Positions 53,751-63,813 are shown, counted from the stretch's first letter. The stretch: DNA of 64,000 nt from Pseudomonas sp. A34-9 (GCF_029543085.1 NZ_CP119967.1:3064501-3128500), one strand, 5' to 3'. The notes: a model not told the origin generated them from the letters alone. Translations and numbers: made by a program.

Positions 53751-56396
53751 ATGTTCCTTTGTTTTAAGTCTCCGTCCTTTGTGACGTTCCAGAAATTAGC
53801 GGTTGCGGCGGCATTTCTATCCTCCAGCGAGGCCTTCAGCCGAACGCTAAATCCAGGAGAGAGTGCAGTCGTCACGAACCCATCCGTACCAGAAGCCTGG
53901 GTAGTGTCCCAAGGAGGCACCCTGACCGTTAATAACGCGCAGGCGCTGACCATCTCGTCATCGAATGCCAACGTTGTTTTCAATGGTGGTCAAAGCACCC
54001 GGATCGATGCCAACGCTTCAGTGCTAAACCTCTCCGGAGCGAATGTGAACAGCGCGGCGGGCAGGGGTGCGATACAACTGATCGACAGCAGCGCCATCAT
54101 CGACAACAGCACCATCATCAGTACCAATAGTTTCGGTCTTCTCCTGGGGCGCAATACCACTACCCCGGCGTCTTCGAGCGCGACGGTCAAGGGCGCAAGC
54201 ACGATCATCGGCCTGAATGGCGCGGATGCGGTGGGTTTTGCCGTATTGAACGTCGAGAACTCCACCGTTCGAGGCACCGGTTCGGACAGTTATGGTGTGA
54301 GGCTTGGTGGGGCAACGCTTTCGGCCAACGGCAGCGTTCTGGCCGGGGAGAAGAACGGCCTGCAAATCAACACGGATTTAACCGGTGTCAATGCCAACAC
54401 TGTAACGTTGAACAGCACCCGCGTGTCGGGGGGAACAGGATCAGCCATTTTACTTGGCTCTTCGGGTGCCGCCGGTACAGTTGCAAATATCAATGTTTCT
54501 GGCACCAGCGAGTTGATCGGCGGCAACGGTAACGTATTGGAAGCGACCAATCGCTCCACCGCCAATCTCACCGTTGATGCAAGCCAGTTGAGTGGCAACG
54601 TAGTGGCCGATACGGGCAGCTCGGTTTCTCTACTGATGCAGAACGGCGCCGCGCTGGAAGGTGATTTACAGAACGTGACCCAGGTCAATCTGGACTCCCG
54701 CAGCACGCTCAATGGCGATGTCCTGTCCGTTGCAGGTACAGCCTCAAAGGTCAGTCTGAACAATAACGCCGTGCTCAATGGCAACGTTGAAAACATAGTC
54801 GGTCTGTTGCTGAACAATGGCAGTCAAATGACCGGCAATGTGTTGGCGGACACCAATGGCCGTGTAGAACTGGACAATCGTTCGGCAATCAACGGCAACG
54901 TCGAAAACGTCTCAAGCCTTGTCTTGAACAACGGCAGCAACCTCACTGGCGACGTCATCACGGCTGCCAACGGGAGTGTATCGCTGGACAATGGTTCGGT
55001 GCTCACCGGCCAGATCACCAATTCAGGCAACCTTACCATCAACAATGCGGCGCAGTGGGTCATGACCGGCGACAGCACCGTGCAGCAACTGGGCATGAAC
55101 AACGGTGTCGTGCAAATGGGCACGAACGAGCAGTTCCAGCAACTGAATGTCGGCGATCTTTCCGGTCGCGGTACGTTTGCGATGGGCACGGATCTGGGCA
55201 ATGGCAATACGGACTTCCTGAATGTCACCGGCAACGCGACTGGGCAACATCAATTGCAAATCGCGGCTACCGGCACGACGCCTGTCACCGCCGAAGCCGT
55301 GAAGGTCGGCAATATCGCTGCGGGCGATGCGAGTTTTTCGCTGGGAGGGCGTGAGACGGTTGATGCGGGCACGTTCGTGTATCGGTTGGCCAAGGAAGGT
55401 CAGGGTCTGTATTTGAACCCGGACAAGGAAACCGTGAGTACTTCGAGTAACACCGCTCTGGCCTTGGCGGGCAGTGCTCGCAGTGTCCTGAATGCTGAGG
55501 CTGCCATGCTCAGCGATCAGTTGGGTGACCGCAGTCTCAGTATCCGCCCTGAGGCCTCGTTGCGTGCGATGGATGACAGCTCGGTAAAACTGAGCAATAG
55601 CGTCTGGGTTCGCACTTACGGTAACCAGTACAACGTCGACAACGCGTATGGCGACGGTTACACCCAGAACCAGACCGGTATCACCGGTGGCGCCGATACG
55701 GTCGTCGATATTGCCGGGCGCGCATGGGTACTCGGTGGATTTGTCGGCACAAGTCGAACTGACATCGATCTGAAATATGGCTCCAGCGCCATTGTCGACA
55801 GCGTGAACGCAGGTGTTTACGGCAGCACGTTTGATGTCGACAGCGGTGTGTTCGTCAATCTCATGGCTAAAGTCAATCAGTTCGATAACAAAGCCAAAGT
55901 GACCATGAGCGATGGCACCCGCACGAAGGGTGACTACAAGTCTCTGGGATTAAGTGGTTCTGCAGCAATCGGCAAACATATTCGTCTCAAGGATGATTAT
56001 TTTGTCGAGCCGCAGGTGCAGATATCGACGGGCGTTGCGCAAAGCGATGAATACAGGCTCGACAACGGCCTGCAAGTCAAAGCCGATACCATGCGTTCTG
56101 TTCAGGGCAAAGTGGGTGTTCGCGGCGGGCGCGTCATCACGCTGGATAATGGCAGTCTGCTGGAACCAAGCCTGTCGACCGCGTTCAATCACGAGTTTGT
56201 CAAAACCAACGAGGTCAAGATCAACGACGACAGCTTCGATGATGATCGTGCGAGCAGCTCTGTGGAGTATGGCGCAGGGCTCAAGTGGACACCGGCACAA
56301 CGTACCTGGCAGGTTTCCGGCCAGGTGGGTGGCAGTAAAGGGACAACCGTGAGCCAGGACTGGAGCGGTAGCTTGCGAGTCAGCTACTTCTTCTGA
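53751..56396 (+). CDS. Pertactin-type autotransporter (881 aa)
   Basis: A type Va secreted protein. ATG 53751 follows AAGGGGG; an earlier ATG (53718) has no ribosome site. The signal peptide (KLAVAAAFLSSSEAFS) is cut near residue 30. The passenger (about 30-580) is a parallel beta-helix with repeats of the form LNNGSxMTGNV and NRSAINGNVENV, clearest at about residues 314-430. From about residue 618 to the end is the beta-barrel (SVWVRTYGNQYN to SGSLRVSYFF), ending in the Phe needed for BAM insertion. No protease catalytic triad or RGD is evident, so adhesion or aggregation is likely. It ends at a terminator. It follows the 945-residue modular protein gene on the same strand. Confidence 0.92.
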   Translation: MFLCFKSPSFVTFQKLAVAAAFLSSSEAFSRTLNPGESAVVTNPSVPEAWVVSQGGTLTVNNAQALTISSSNANVVFNGGQSTRIDANASVLNLSGANVNSAAGRGAIQLIDSSAIIDNSTIISTNSFGLLLGRNTTTPASSSATVKGASTIIGLNGADAVGFAVLNVENSTVRGTGSDSYGVRLGGATLSANGSVLAGEKNGLQINTDLTGVNANTVTLNSTRVSGGTGSAILLGSSGAAGTVANINVSGTSELIGGNGNVLEATNRSTANLTVDASQLSGNVVADTGSSVSLLMQNGAALEGDLQNVTQVNLDSRSTLNGDVLSVAGTASKVSLNNNAVLNGNVENIVGLLLNNGSQMTGNVLADTNGRVELDNRSAINGNVENVSSLVLNNGSNLTGDVITAANGSVSLDNGSVLTGQITNSGNLTINNAAQWVMTGDSTVQQLGMNNGVVQMGTNEQFQQLNVGDLSGRGTFAMGTDLGNGNTDFLNVTGNATGQHQLQIAATGTTPVTAEAVKVGNIAAGDASFSLGGRETVDAGTFVYRLAKEGQGLYLNPDKETVSTSSNTALALAGSARSVLNAEAAMLSDQLGDRSLSIRPEASLRAMDDSSVKLSNSVWVRTYGNQYNVDNAYGDGYTQNQTGITGGADTVVDIAGRAWVLGGFVGTSRTDIDLKYGSSAIVDSVNAGVYGSTFDVDSGVFVNLMAKVNQFDNKAKVTMSDGTRTKGDYKSLGLSGSAAIGKHIRLKDDYFVEPQVQISTGVAQSDEYRLDNGLQVKADTMRSVQGKVGVRGGRVITLDNGSLLEPSLSTAFNHEFVKTNEVKINDDSFDDDRASSSVEYGAGLKWTPAQRTWQVSGQVGGSKGTTVSQDWSGSLRVSYFF

Positions 56397-56411
56397 TCGG
56401 TCACCGCTGCA

Positions 56412-56446
56412 TTAAAAATGCCCTGACAGTGTCAGGGCATTTTTTT
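56412..56446. terminator. Rho-independent terminator, bidirectional
   Basis: AAATGCCCTGACAGTGTCAGG then GCATTTTTTT: stem ATGCCCTGACA with T and A runs, after the autotransporter and before the convergent DUF1345-type gene. Confidence 0.9.
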
Positions 56447-56458
56447 GTTCGGGGTTGT

Positions 56459-57100
56459 TCAGCCAAAAAGTCCTGCGGCGATATTGATGGAGAATCCCAG
56501 TATCGCTGTGTTGAATACAAACCCGATCAGCGATTGCGCCAATACGATTTTACGGATATCTCGCGTTGCCACCCCGACATCGGCAGTCTGCACTGCTACA
56601 CCGATGGTGAACGAGAAGTACAAGAAGTCCCAATAGTTGGGCGTGGTCAGCCCTTCGGCAAATCGCAATGCCGGCTCCTTGCCATCCCAGGTGTAATACA
56701 ACCTTGCGTAATGCACGCAGAAAATCACCCCGATCAGCAGCCATGAACTGATCACCGTGAGGGCGGTAAAGCCGTAGTGCAGAAGTTTGTGCGTGGTGTC
56801 CAGGTCCTTGCTGCCCGCCAGTTCGAAGGTGATGGTCGCCAGACTGGCGAGGGCAGCGATGCACACCACGAACAGCACCAGTCCGGCGTTTTCGTCTTCG
56901 ACTTCAGCGATACGTTTGACGTCCGGCGCCTTGGCGCGCACGGTCAGCCAGAACATCAGGATCAGGTAAGTCCAGACACCGGCGTTCCAGCCGATGAGGA
57001 TTTTACTGACGATGGAATCGGCGGGCGCTAACAGGCCAGTGGCGAGGCCGAACAGGGCAGCGGCAGAAAGACGAGGGTGGGTGCGGGCGAGGAAGCGCAT
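56459..57100 (-). CDS. DUF1345-type inner-membrane protein (213 aa)
   Basis: About five to six hydrophobic segments ([100 protein letters not shown]). The [12 protein letters not shown] and QTADVGV motifs are those of DUF1345, a family of predicted membrane proteins related in part to ion-channel-like folds; no activity is established. It is convergent with the autotransporter and monocistronic. Confidence 0.8.
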   Translation of the reverse strand: MRFLARTHPRLSAAALFGLATGLLAPADSIVSKILIGWNAGVWTYLILMFWLTVRAKAPDVKRIAEVEDENAGLVLFVVCIAALASLATITFELAGSKDLDTTHKLLHYGFTALTVISSWLLIGVIFCVHYARLYYTWDGKEPALRFAEGLTTPNYWDFLYFSFTIGVAVQTADVGVATRDIRKIVLAQSLIGFVFNTAILGFSINIAAGLFG

Positions 57101-57154
57101 GGGGACTCACGTTGGTGAACTGTCCATGCACCATAGCGTACGCAACCCTGATTT

Positions 57155-57233
57155 TGTAGGAGCTGCCGCAGGCTGCGATCTTTTGAACTTCCAAGGGCAA
57201 AGTCAAAAGATCGCAGCCTGCGGCAGTTCCTGC
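57155..57233. repeat. Family A inverted-repeat pair
   Basis: TGTAGGAGCTGCCGCAGGCT and GCGATCTTTTGA, mirrored by TCAAAAGATCGCAGCCTGCG and GCAGTTCCTGCA, between the DUF1345-type gene and the RND pump stop. Confidence 0.88.
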
Positions 57234-57240
57234 ATTGAGA

Positions 57241-60200
57241 TCAGTGGGGTTTGGTGAATCGTTGTACGAGCTTCATGACGACGACGAAGAACACCGGCAC
57301 GAAGATCACCGCCAGCGTCGCGGTGATCATCCCGCCAATCACCCCTGTGCCGATCGCTTGCTGACTTGCCGAGCTGGCGCCAGTGGCGATGGCCAGTGGC
57401 ACCACACCGAGAATGAAGGCCAGCGACGTCATCACGATCGGCCGCAGACGCAAACGCGCGGCCTGCAACGTCGCGTCGATCAGGTCGTGACCTTCGTCAT
57501 ACAGACTCTTGGCGAACTCGATGATCAGGATCGCGTTCTTCGCCGACAGACCGATGATGGTGATCAGGCCAACCTTGAAGAACACATCGTTGGGCATCCC
57601 GCGCAACGTCACCGCCAGTACTGCACCGAGTACGCCCAGCGGCACCACCAGCAACACCGAAGTCGGAATCGACCAGCTCTCGTACAGCGCCGCCAGACAC
57701 AGGAACACCACCAGCAGCGACAGACCGAGCAGGATCGGCGCTTGATTGCCAGAGAGGCGTTCCTGCAACGACAGACCGGTCCACTCCTGGCCCAGGCCTT
57801 TCGGCCCCTGCGCCACCAGACGTTCGATTTCCGCCATGGCCTCACCGGTACTGTGCCCCGGTGACGGTTCGCCGGAAATCGCAATCGCCGGATAGCCGTT
57901 ATAACGGGTCAGCTGCGCCGGGCCCTGAATCCAGTTGGCCTGCACGAACGCCGAGAGCGGCACCATGTGCCCGGCGTTGTTGCGCACATGCATTTTCAGC
58001 AGATCGGCCACCTGGCTGCGTTGATCGCCTTCGGCTTGCACGACAACACGCTGCATGCGCCCCTGATTGGGGAAGTCGTTGATGTAGCTGGAACCGACGG
58101 CAGTCGACAGCACATTGCCGATGTCAGCGAACGACACGCCCAGGGCGTTGGCCTGTTTACGGTCCACGATCAATTGCACTTGTGGCGCTTCGGCCAGCGC
58201 GCTTTCACGCACGTTCATCAGCACTTTGCTCTTTTCGGCGGCCGCGAGTAGTTCAGTTCGCGCCTGCATCAGTGTGGCGTGACCAAGACCACCGCGATCC
58301 TGCAAACGGAACTCGAAACCGCTGGACGTGCCGAGTCCGTCCACGGGCGGTGGCAGGACCGAGAACGCCATGGCGTCCTTGATTTCGCTCAGCGCGATAT
58401 TGCCGCGATCGGCAATCGAGCTGGCGGAGTCATCGCTGCTGCGCTGCGACCAGTCCTTCAGCGTCGAAAACGCCAGAGCTGCGTTCTGGCCGCTGCCGGA
58501 GAAGCTGAAACCGAGAATCACCACGCTGTCACTGATCCCCGGCTCGCCGGCGTTGTGCGCCTCAAGCTGTTCAGCCACGGCCACCGTACGATTCTTGGTC
58601 GCACCGGGTGGCAGTTGAATGTCGGTGATGGTGTAACCCTGATCTTCCACCGGCAGGAACGAGGAGGGCAGGCGTGCGAAGCACAGGCCCAGCCCGACCA
58701 GCAACACGACGTAAATCAGCAGGTAGCGGCCACTGCGTTTCAGCGCATAGCCGACCCAGCCTTGATAGCGATCGGTCAGGTGCTCGAAGCGGCGGTTGAA
58801 CCAGCCGAAGAAACCGGATTTCTCGTGATGTTCGCCCTTGGCAATCGGTTTGAGCAGTGTCGCGCACAGTGCCGGCGTCAGGGTCAGGGCGAGGAACGCC
58901 GAGAACAGAATCGACGTCGCCATCGACAGCGAAAACTGCTGGTAAATCACCCCGACCGAACCCTGCATGAACGCCATCGGAATAAACACCGCGACCAGCA
59001 CCAGCGTGATGCCGATGATTGCGCCGGTGATCTGCGTCATCGCTTTGCGCGTGGCTTCCTTGGGCGAAAGGCCCTCGGTGGCCATGATCCGCTCGACGTT
59101 CTCCACTACCACGATGGCGTCGTCCACCAGAATGCCGATGGCCAGCACCATGCCGAACATGGTCAGCACGTTGATCGAGAAACCCAGCGCGAGCATGGTC
59201 GCGAACGTACCCATCAATGCCACCGGCACCACCAGCGTCGGGATCAGCGTGTAGCGCACGTTCTGCAGAAACAGGAACATCACCGCAAACACCAGCAGCA
59301 TCGCTTCGCCCAAGGTGTAAACCACTTTGGTGATCGAGACTTTGACGAACGGCGAAGTGTCGTACGGGATCTTGTATTCCACACCGGCCGGGAAATAGCG
59401 CGACAGCTCATCCATCTTCGCCCGCACCAGCGTCGCGGTGTTCAGCGCGTTGGCCCCCGGCGACAGCTGTACGCCGACGGCGGTGGACGGCTTGCCGTTG
59501 AGGCGCGTGCCGAACTGGTATTCCTGACTGCCGATTTCCACGCGGGCGACATCGCCGATGCGCACGGTCGAGCCGTCGCGATTGGCCTTGAGCACGATGT
59601 CGGCGAACTCTTGCGGTGTCGACAACTGGCCTTTGACCAGAATCGTCGCGGTGATTTCCTGGGTCGACGGCGACGGCAGATCGCCGATGCTACCCGCCGA
59701 AACCTGAGCATTCTGCGCGACGATAGCTTCGTTGACGTCTGCCGGGGTGAGGTTGAAAGCGATCAGCTTCTGCGGATCGATCCAGATGCGCATGGCCCGC
59801 TCGGCGCCATACAACTGTGCCTTGCCGACGCCTTCCAGACGCTTGATCTCGTTCATCACATTGCGCGCCAGATAATCACTGAGCGCCACGTCATCGAGCT
59901 TGCCATCGCTGGAGGTCAGGGTGATCAGCAAGAGAAAACCGGACGACACTTTTTCGACCTGCAAACCTTGCTGATTGACTGCCTGCGGCAGGCGCGATTC
60001 GACCACCTTGAGGCGGTTCTGCACATCGACCTGCGCCAGTTCGGGGTTGGTGCCCGGCTGAAACGTGGCTTTGATCGTCGCGCTGCCGAGGCTGCTTTGC
60101 GATTCGAAGTACAGCAAGTGATCGGCGCCGTTGAGCTCTTCTTCGATCAGGCTGACCACACTTTCATCGACGGTTTGCGCCGAAGCGCCCGGGTACACGG

Positions 60201-60339
60201 CATAGATTTCGATCTGCGGCGGGGCGACGTCGGGGTATTGCGCCACCGGCAACTGCGGGATGGCCAAGGCACCGGCCAACAGGATGAACAATGCGACGAC
60301 CCAGGCAAACACCGGGCGGTCGATAAAGAACTGCGGCAT
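57241..60339 (-). CDS. mexN: RND multidrug efflux transporter, HAE1 family (MexN-like)
   Basis: A 1032-residue inner-membrane proton antiporter. It has a short cytoplasmic N-terminus (MPQFFIDRPVFAWVVALFIL), twelve helices and two large periplasmic loops; the TM4 proton-relay aspartates are in GILVDDAIVVVENVERIMAT. Motif A-type segments PVAQYPDVAPPQIEIYAVYP and GASAQTVDESV are standard. It forms a unit with the adaptor gene upstream (15 bases) and is divergent from a response regulator/sensor pair, matching the P. aeruginosa mexMN-PA1437-PA1438 layout from memory, where the pump with OprM exports phenicols. No outer-membrane factor gene is present. The exact MexN identity is inference from this layout. 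Confidence 0.85.
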   Translation of the reverse strand: MPQFFIDRPVFAWVVALFILLAGALAIPQLPVAQYPDVAPPQIEIYAVYPGASAQTVDESVVSLIEEELNGADHLLYFESQSSLGSATIKATFQPGTNPELAQVDVQNRLKVVESRLPQAVNQQGLQVEKVSSGFLLLITLTSSDGKLDDVALSDYLARNVMNEIKRLEGVGKAQLYGAERAMRIWIDPQKLIAFNLTPADVNEAIVAQNAQVSAGSIGDLPSPSTQEITATILVKGQLSTPQEFADIVLKANRDGSTVRIGDVARVEIGSQEYQFGTRLNGKPSTAVGVQLSPGANALNTATLVRAKMDELSRYFPAGVEYKIPYDTSPFVKVSITKVVYTLGEAMLLVFAVMFLFLQNVRYTLIPTLVVPVALMGTFATMLALGFSINVLTMFGMVLAIGILVDDAIVVVENVERIMATEGLSPKEATRKAMTQITGAIIGITLVLVAVFIPMAFMQGSVGVIYQQFSLSMATSILFSAFLALTLTPALCATLLKPIAKGEHHEKSGFFGWFNRRFEHLTDRYQGWVGYALKRSGRYLLIYVVLLVGLGLCFARLPSSFLPVEDQGYTITDIQLPPGATKNRTVAVAEQLEAHNAGEPGISDSVVILGFSFSGSGQNAALAFSTLKDWSQRSSDDSASSIADRGNIALSEIKDAMAFSVLPPPVDGLGTSSGFEFRLQDRGGLGHATLMQARTELLAAAEKSKVLMNVRESALAEAPQVQLIVDRKQANALGVSFADIGNVLSTAVGSSYINDFPNQGRMQRVVVQAEGDQRSQVADLLKMHVRNNAGHMVPLSAFVQANWIQGPAQLTRYNGYPAIAISGEPSPGHSTGEAMAEIERLVAQGPKGLGQEWTGLSLQERLSGNQAPILLGLSLLVVFLCLAALYESWSIPTSVLLVVPLGVLGAVLAVTLRGMPNDVFFKVGLITIIGLSAKNAILIIEFAKSLYDEGHDLIDATLQAARLRLRPIVMTSLAFILGVVPLAIATGASSASQQAIGTGVIGGMITATLAVIFVPVFFVVVMKLVQRFTKPH

Positions 60340-60354
60340 AGAAAAGCGTCCTGC

Positions 60355-61512
60355 TTACTGACCAGAGGTCTGGGCAAGTGGAAGAGGGGTGTCGTCGATC
60401 TGCACGGTTTCGCCGGGACGGGCGTGTTGCAGGCCTTCGATGACGATGCGGTCGCCGGGCTTGAGACCGCCGGTAACGATCCAGCGATTGTTCTGTACGG
60501 CGCCCAGTTGCACCGGTTGCTCGGCGACGCGCATCTGCTCGTCGATGGTGAGTACCTGAGCAATGCCCGCGCTGTCACGTTGCACGGCGCGTTGCGGCAC
60601 GGTGATGCCGTTCTGGATGGTTGCCTGCTCCAGACGCACGCGGATGAAACTGCCCGGCAGCAAATCGAGGTCCGGATTGGGGAATTCGCTGCGCAGGATG
60701 ATCTGGCCAGTGCCCGGATCGACAGTGATGTCGCTGAACAGCAGCTTGCCCGGCAGCGGGTAGAGGCTGCCGTCATCCTGAATCAGCGTGGCTTTGACCT
60801 GATCCTGGCCGACTTCCTGCAACTGCCCGGAACGGAATGCACGACGCAGTTCGTTGAGTTCACGGGTCGACTGGGTGAGGTCGGCGTGGATCGGGTTGAG
60901 CTGCTGAATCAGTGCCAGCGGCGTCGTTTCGTTCTGCCCGACCAGTGCGCCTTCGGTCACCAGCGCACGGCCGACACGGCCGGAAATCGGCGCGGTGACG
61001 GTGGCGTAACCGAGGTTCAGTTTTGCGCGTTCGACGGCAGCCTTGTTGGCCGCAACATCAGCGGCGGTTTGCCGGGCACTGGCGCGGGCGTTGTCGTAGT
61101 CTTGGCCGCTGATGGCCTTGTCATCGATCAACTGGGCGTAGCGCTGCTCTTGCAGTCTGGCCTGGAACGCATTGGCTTCTGCCTTGCGCAGCGAGGCTTC
61201 GGCGCTGTCGAGGTCAGCCTTGAACGGTGCCGGATCGATACGGAACAGCACGTCACCCTTTTTCACGTCGCTGCCTTCGCGGAAGGTGCGCTGCAAGACC
61301 ACACCGGCCACTCGTGCGCGCACTTCGGCAATGCGTGGTGCAGCGATGCGGCCGCTGAGTTCGCTGCTGATCGACAGGGGATGCGCTTCGACCGTCTCGA
61401 TACGCACCGTGGCCGGTGGTGCCTGATCCTCGGTTTTCGAGGACGAATCACAGGCGCTCAGTGTCAGCGCCATCGCGATCAGGCCGAGCCCGGCCAGCAG
61501 TTTGTTCGACAT
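60355..61512 (-). CDS. mexM: RND efflux periplasmic adaptor lipoprotein (MexM-like)
   Basis: A 385-residue membrane fusion protein. Signal MSNKLLAGLGLIAMALTLSA with the lipid-bearing Cys21 (LSAC). Then beta-barrel, lipoyl (RIAAPRIAEVRARVAGVVLQ; LGYATVTAPISGRVGRALV) and helical-hairpin domains (about 100-165) and the membrane-proximal domain. It links the RND pump to an outer-membrane channel. The start is ATG 61512 behind GGGGG; TTG 61518 in frame is less likely. It is the first gene of the pump operon. Promoter DNA is shared with the divergent regulator and contains a repeat. Confidence 0.87.
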   Translation of the reverse strand: MSNKLLAGLGLIAMALTLSACDSSSKTEDQAPPATVRIETVEAHPLSISSELSGRIAAPRIAEVRARVAGVVLQRTFREGSDVKKGDVLFRIDPAPFKADLDSAEASLRKAEANAFQARLQEQRYAQLIDDKAISGQDYDNARASARQTAADVAANKAAVERAKLNLGYATVTAPISGRVGRALVTEGALVGQNETTPLALIQQLNPIHADLTQSTRELNELRRAFRSGQLQEVGQDQVKATLIQDDGSLYPLPGKLLFSDITVDPGTGQIILRSEFPNPDLDLLPGSFIRVRLEQATIQNGITVPQRAVQRDSAGIAQVLTIDEQMRVAEQPVQLGAVQNNRWIVTGGLKPGDRIVIEGLQHARPGETVQIDDTPLPLAQTSGQ

Positions 61513-61667
61513 GTACAACCCCCAATATTGATGCCCGCATCCTACGGGCAGACGCCGAGATTAGCGGTGAAGCTTTGTAGGCGCTGTGTGAAATTGTGTA
61601 AGGGTTTTACTCAGGGATGGGCGAGGGCGTATATCCTTCAGGTCTTGAATTCTTTTGTGACGGTTAA

Positions 61668-61744
61668 ACCGCTTTCGCGAGCAAGCTCGCTCCCACACTT
61701 GGAATGCGATCCCTTGTGGGAGCGAGCTTGCTCGCGAAAGCGGT
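61668..61744. repeat. Family C inverted-repeat pair in the pump/regulator intergenic region
   Basis: ACCGCTTTCGCGAGCAAGCT and AGCTTGCTCGCGAAAGCGGT around CGCTCCCACACTTGGAATGC. It lies between the two divergent starts (61512 and 61778), close to the regulator start, so it must sit in or beside the promoters. Confidence 0.85.
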
Positions 61745-61777
61745 CTGACATCCACCACAGCAATATCTGGATCACCC

Positions 61778-62479
61778 ATGCCCAACATCCTCCTGGTCGA
61801 AGACGACACCGCCCTCGCCGAACTGATTTCCAGCTACTTGGAGCGCAACGGTTATTCCGTCAGCGTGATCGGCCGTGGCGACCACGTGCGTGAGCGAGCG
61901 CGGGTCAATCCACCGGATCTGGTGATCCTCGACCTGATGCTGCCGGGACTCGACGGCCTGCAAGTCTGCCGTTTGCTGCGGGCCGATTCGGCGACGCTGC
62001 CGATCTTGATGCTCACCGCCCGGGACGACAGCCACGATCAGGTGCTGGGCCTGGAAATGGGCGCTGACGATTACGTCACCAAACCGTGCGAGCCGCGAGT
62101 CTTGCTGGCACGGGTCCGCACACTATTGCGCCGCAGCAGTCTCGGCGAACCGATGACCGCCAATGACCGCATCCTCATGGGCAATTTGTGCATCGACCTG
62201 TCCGAGCGCACTGTCACTTGGCGCGATCAACCGGTCGAACTCTCCAGCGGCGAATACAACCTGCTCGTGGTCCTGGCCCGACACGCCGGCGAAGTGTTAA
62301 GCCGTGACCAGATCCTGCAGCGCCTGCGCGGTATCGAATTCAACGGCACCGACCGTTCGGTGGATGTGGCGATTTCCAAGCTGCGCCGCAAGTTCGACGA
62401 CCACGCCGGCGAGGCGCGCAAGATCAAGACGGTGTGGGGCAAGGGCTATCTGTTCAGCCGTTCCGAGTGGGAATGCTGA
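61778..62479 (+). CDS. OmpR-family response regulator
   Basis: A 233-residue regulator. Receiver domain 1-115 with acidic residues EDD, phospho-acceptor Asp52 in LVILDLMLPG, Thr and Lys in LTARDDSHDQ and YVTKPCEPRV; C-terminal winged HTH (about 130-233) with VELSSGEYNLLVVLARHAGE, LSRDQILQRLRG and KIKTVWGKGYLF. Paired with the sensor kinase four bases downstream. Divergent from the RND pump operon, so it probably controls the pump; PA1437 in P. aeruginosa stands in the same place. Confidence 0.93.
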   Translation: MPNILLVEDDTALAELISSYLERNGYSVSVIGRGDHVRERARVNPPDLVILDLMLPGLDGLQVCRLLRADSATLPILMLTARDDSHDQVLGLEMGADDYVTKPCEPRVLLARVRTLLRRSSLGEPMTANDRILMGNLCIDLSERTVTWRDQPVELSSGEYNLLVVLARHAGEVLSRDQILQRLRGIEFNGTDRSVDVAISKLRRKFDDHAGEARKIKTVWGKGYLFSRSEWEC

Positions 62480-62483
62480 GCTG

Positions 62484-63785
62484 ATGTTTCGCATCCTGTT
62501 TCGCCTGTATCTGGTGACGATCATCTCGTACAGCGCGGCGATCTATCTGGTGCCGGACCTGGTGGTCATGGCCTTCCGGGATCGCTTCGTCACCTACAAC
62601 CTCGATTATTCGCGCGGCCTGCAATCGTTGATTACCCGCCAGTTTCACGCCGTGCCGCATGAGCAGTGGCCGGCGCTGGCGGCGTCGATGGACAAGGATT
62701 TCCAGCCGCTGCACATCGTCCTGGCGCGGATCGACGATGCCGGGTTCACCGCGATCGAGCAGCAACGCCTGCGCCGTGGTGAAAATGTCGTACGCATTGG
62801 CGACTGGGGCTGGCGCACGCTGGCGGTGACGCCGCTGGACGACACTACCGCCGTGCAAATGGTTGTGCCGCCGGATCCGATGGACGTCAATCTGTTGTAC
62901 TGGAGCATCAACGTGCTGATCGGCGCGAGCCTGCTCGCCTGCCTGCTGATGTGGCTGCGCCCGCACTGGCGTGATCTGGAACGCCTCAAAGGCACCGCCG
63001 AACGCTTCGGCAAAGGTCATTTGAGTGAGCGCACGAAGATCGCCCAGAGTTCCAACATCGGCAGCCTCGCCAACGTCTTTGACACCATGGCCGGCGATAT
63101 CGAAAACCTGCTCAATCAGCAACGTGACCTGCTCAACGCCGTGTCCCACGAACTGCGCACGCCGTTGACGCGCCTGGACTTTGGCCTGGCGCTGGCGCTG
63201 TCCGATGACTTGCCGACCGCCAGCCGCGAACGTTTGCTGGGGTTGGTCGCGCACATTCGTGAGCTGGATGAGTTGGTGCTGGAACTGCTCTCTTACAGCC
63301 GTTTGCAGAATCCGGCGCAACTGCCGGAGCAGGTCGAGGTGTCGCTGGACGAGTTCATCGACAGTATTCTGGGCAGTGTCGATGAAGAACTGGAATCACC
63401 GGAAATCGTCATCGACGTGTTATTGCACGGCCAGCTCGAACGCTTCTCCCTCGACCCACGCCTGACCGCGCGAGCGATCCAGAACCTGCTGCGCAACGCC
63501 ATGCGCTATTGCGAGAAGCGCATTCAGATTGGCGTGCAGGTCAATGCCGAGGGCTGTGAGATCTGGGTCGATGATGACGGCATCGGTATTCCCGACGATG
63601 AACGCGAGCGGATTTTCGAGCCGTTTTATCGACTTGATCGCAGCCGGGATCGGGCTACGGGTGGTTTTGGTCTTGGCCTGGCGATCAGTCGTCGGGCACT
63701 GGAAGCGCAGGGTGGCACGTTGACCGTGGAGTCTTCACCGTTGGGCGGAGCACGATTCCGTTTGTGGTTGCCCACGACCGCATAA
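62484..63785 (+). CDS. Sensor histidine kinase (433 aa)
   Basis: TM1 is about residues 5-30 (LFRLYLVTIISYSAAIYLVP), a periplasmic sensor of about 105 residues follows, TM2 at about 141-159 (SINVLIGASLLACLLMWLRP), HAMP, then the phospho-acceptor His222 in NAVSHELRTPLTRLD. ATP-binding boxes: N box LRNAMRYCE, G1 DDDGIGIPD, F box IFEPFYRLD and G2 GGFGLGLAIS. The start ATG 62484 is four bases past the regulator stop (translational coupling). Together they form a two-component system, by position for control of the RND pump. Confidence 0.93.
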   Translation: MFRILFRLYLVTIISYSAAIYLVPDLVVMAFRDRFVTYNLDYSRGLQSLITRQFHAVPHEQWPALAASMDKDFQPLHIVLARIDDAGFTAIEQQRLRRGENVVRIGDWGWRTLAVTPLDDTTAVQMVVPPDPMDVNLLYWSINVLIGASLLACLLMWLRPHWRDLERLKGTAERFGKGHLSERTKIAQSSNIGSLANVFDTMAGDIENLLNQQRDLLNAVSHELRTPLTRLDFGLALALSDDLPTASRERLLGLVAHIRELDELVLELLSYSRLQNPAQLPEQVEVSLDEFIDSILGSVDEELESPEIVIDVLLHGQLERFSLDPRLTARAIQNLLRNAMRYCEKRIQIGVQVNAEGCEIWVDDDGIGIPDDERERIFEPFYRLDRSRDRATGGFGLGLAISRRALEAQGGTLTVESSPLGGARFRLWLPTTA

Positions 63786-63813
63786 AGTCGAACCTGTTAC
63801 CGCGCAATATCCG

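Noticed and set aside
58279..61893. 1204-codon open frame on the plus strand, antisense to the efflux genes
   Set aside because: It is the complement of two clearly recognised RND genes in GC-rich DNA; composition is H/R/Q-rich with no domain, and there is no ribosome site.
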